Positions 63,855 through 64,000 of a DNA stretch of 64,000 bases are shown here, in pieces. The notes under the pieces were generated by a model. The model made no database searches. It worked only from the letters and a program-made list of their open reading frames with translations, and was not told the origin of the DNA. Both the position numbers and the translations under genes were made by a program. The stretch is from Amphibalanus amphitrite (taxonomy: Eukaryota > Arthropoda > Thecostraca > Balanomorpha > Balanidae), in assembly GCF_019059575.1 (NCBI RefSeq), contig NW_024881984.1, forward strand, positions 186,001 to 250,000, in the 5' to 3' direction. Every line of letters starts with the position of its first letter. The stretch's first letter is position 1.

Positions 63855-64000
63855 CTGTCGACAGTGAGCACAGCTATGTTGGTGTTGTGTCGAGGGGCGA
63901 GACAGTAGGAGCCAGGAGGTATTGTAAGGAGTGGTACAGTGTCATGGGGGAAGGGAGTTGAAAGGTTGAAATAGATGAGCTGATGGCAATATAGTTGAAA

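Overview
This is a eukaryotic nuclear window. It is almost entirely occupied by one plus-strand, intron-rich gene: the arthropod ortholog of SARM1 (Drosophila Ect4/dSarm), the NAD+-cleaving ARM-SAM-SAM-TIR protein that executes axon degeneration. The fly-like ARM/SAM/TIR wording, the tRNA-derived SINEs, the hAT-like, TTAA and TA-flanked transposon remnants and the long GA/CT, CTGT and CATT microsatellites fit an arthropod. A crustacean is my guess, not shown by the sequence. There are no prokaryotic features (operons, Shine-Dalgarno sites, CRISPR).

Layout. 1-1344: 5' part of the gene, with a possible 9-residue start exon (45-69, MGAVCS...) and a long Pro/Ser-rich exon (494-1344). 1345-38257: a very long intron full of mobile elements and GC-rich islands. 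Several islands contain an ATG-initiated exon with a good donor in phase 0 (22472-22531, 33412-33660, weaker 11251-11301), which look like alternative first exons. 38258-39609: two linker exons. 39610-51859: a second long intron with TTAA elements, nested inverted repeats and one more possible first exon (41400-41543). 51860-52072: a linker exon. 52624-53790: the whole ARM domain in one exon. 54702-56018: tandem SAM domains. 56471-57457: the TIR NADase in three exons. 59125-59662: a Ser/Pro-rich C-terminal tail with the stop codon. Downstream there is 3' UTR/intergenic DNA, a CTGT microsatellite, and at 63676-63854 a short minus-strand open segment that looks like the last exon of a convergent gene or a transposase remnant.

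The spliced model is fully consistent in phase: 25+851+132+774+213+1167+278+83+284+122+81+538 nt = 4548 nt, 1515 residues plus stop if the 45-69 start exon is right. All five introns between 1344 and 54702 are phase 0, so any phase-0 first exon can be joined to the shared body without a frameshift.

The most interesting structure is in the introns. It includes a three-layer transposon nest (2612-4767) with a readable order of insertion, and two 1.18-kb TTAA elements whose ends are self-complementary hairpins with different but internally complementary cores. It also includes an array of AGGTCA nuclear-receptor half-sites inside one of those elements, three concentric inverted repeats at 48213-49236, and opposite-polarity GA and CT tracts flanking exons in the same transcript.
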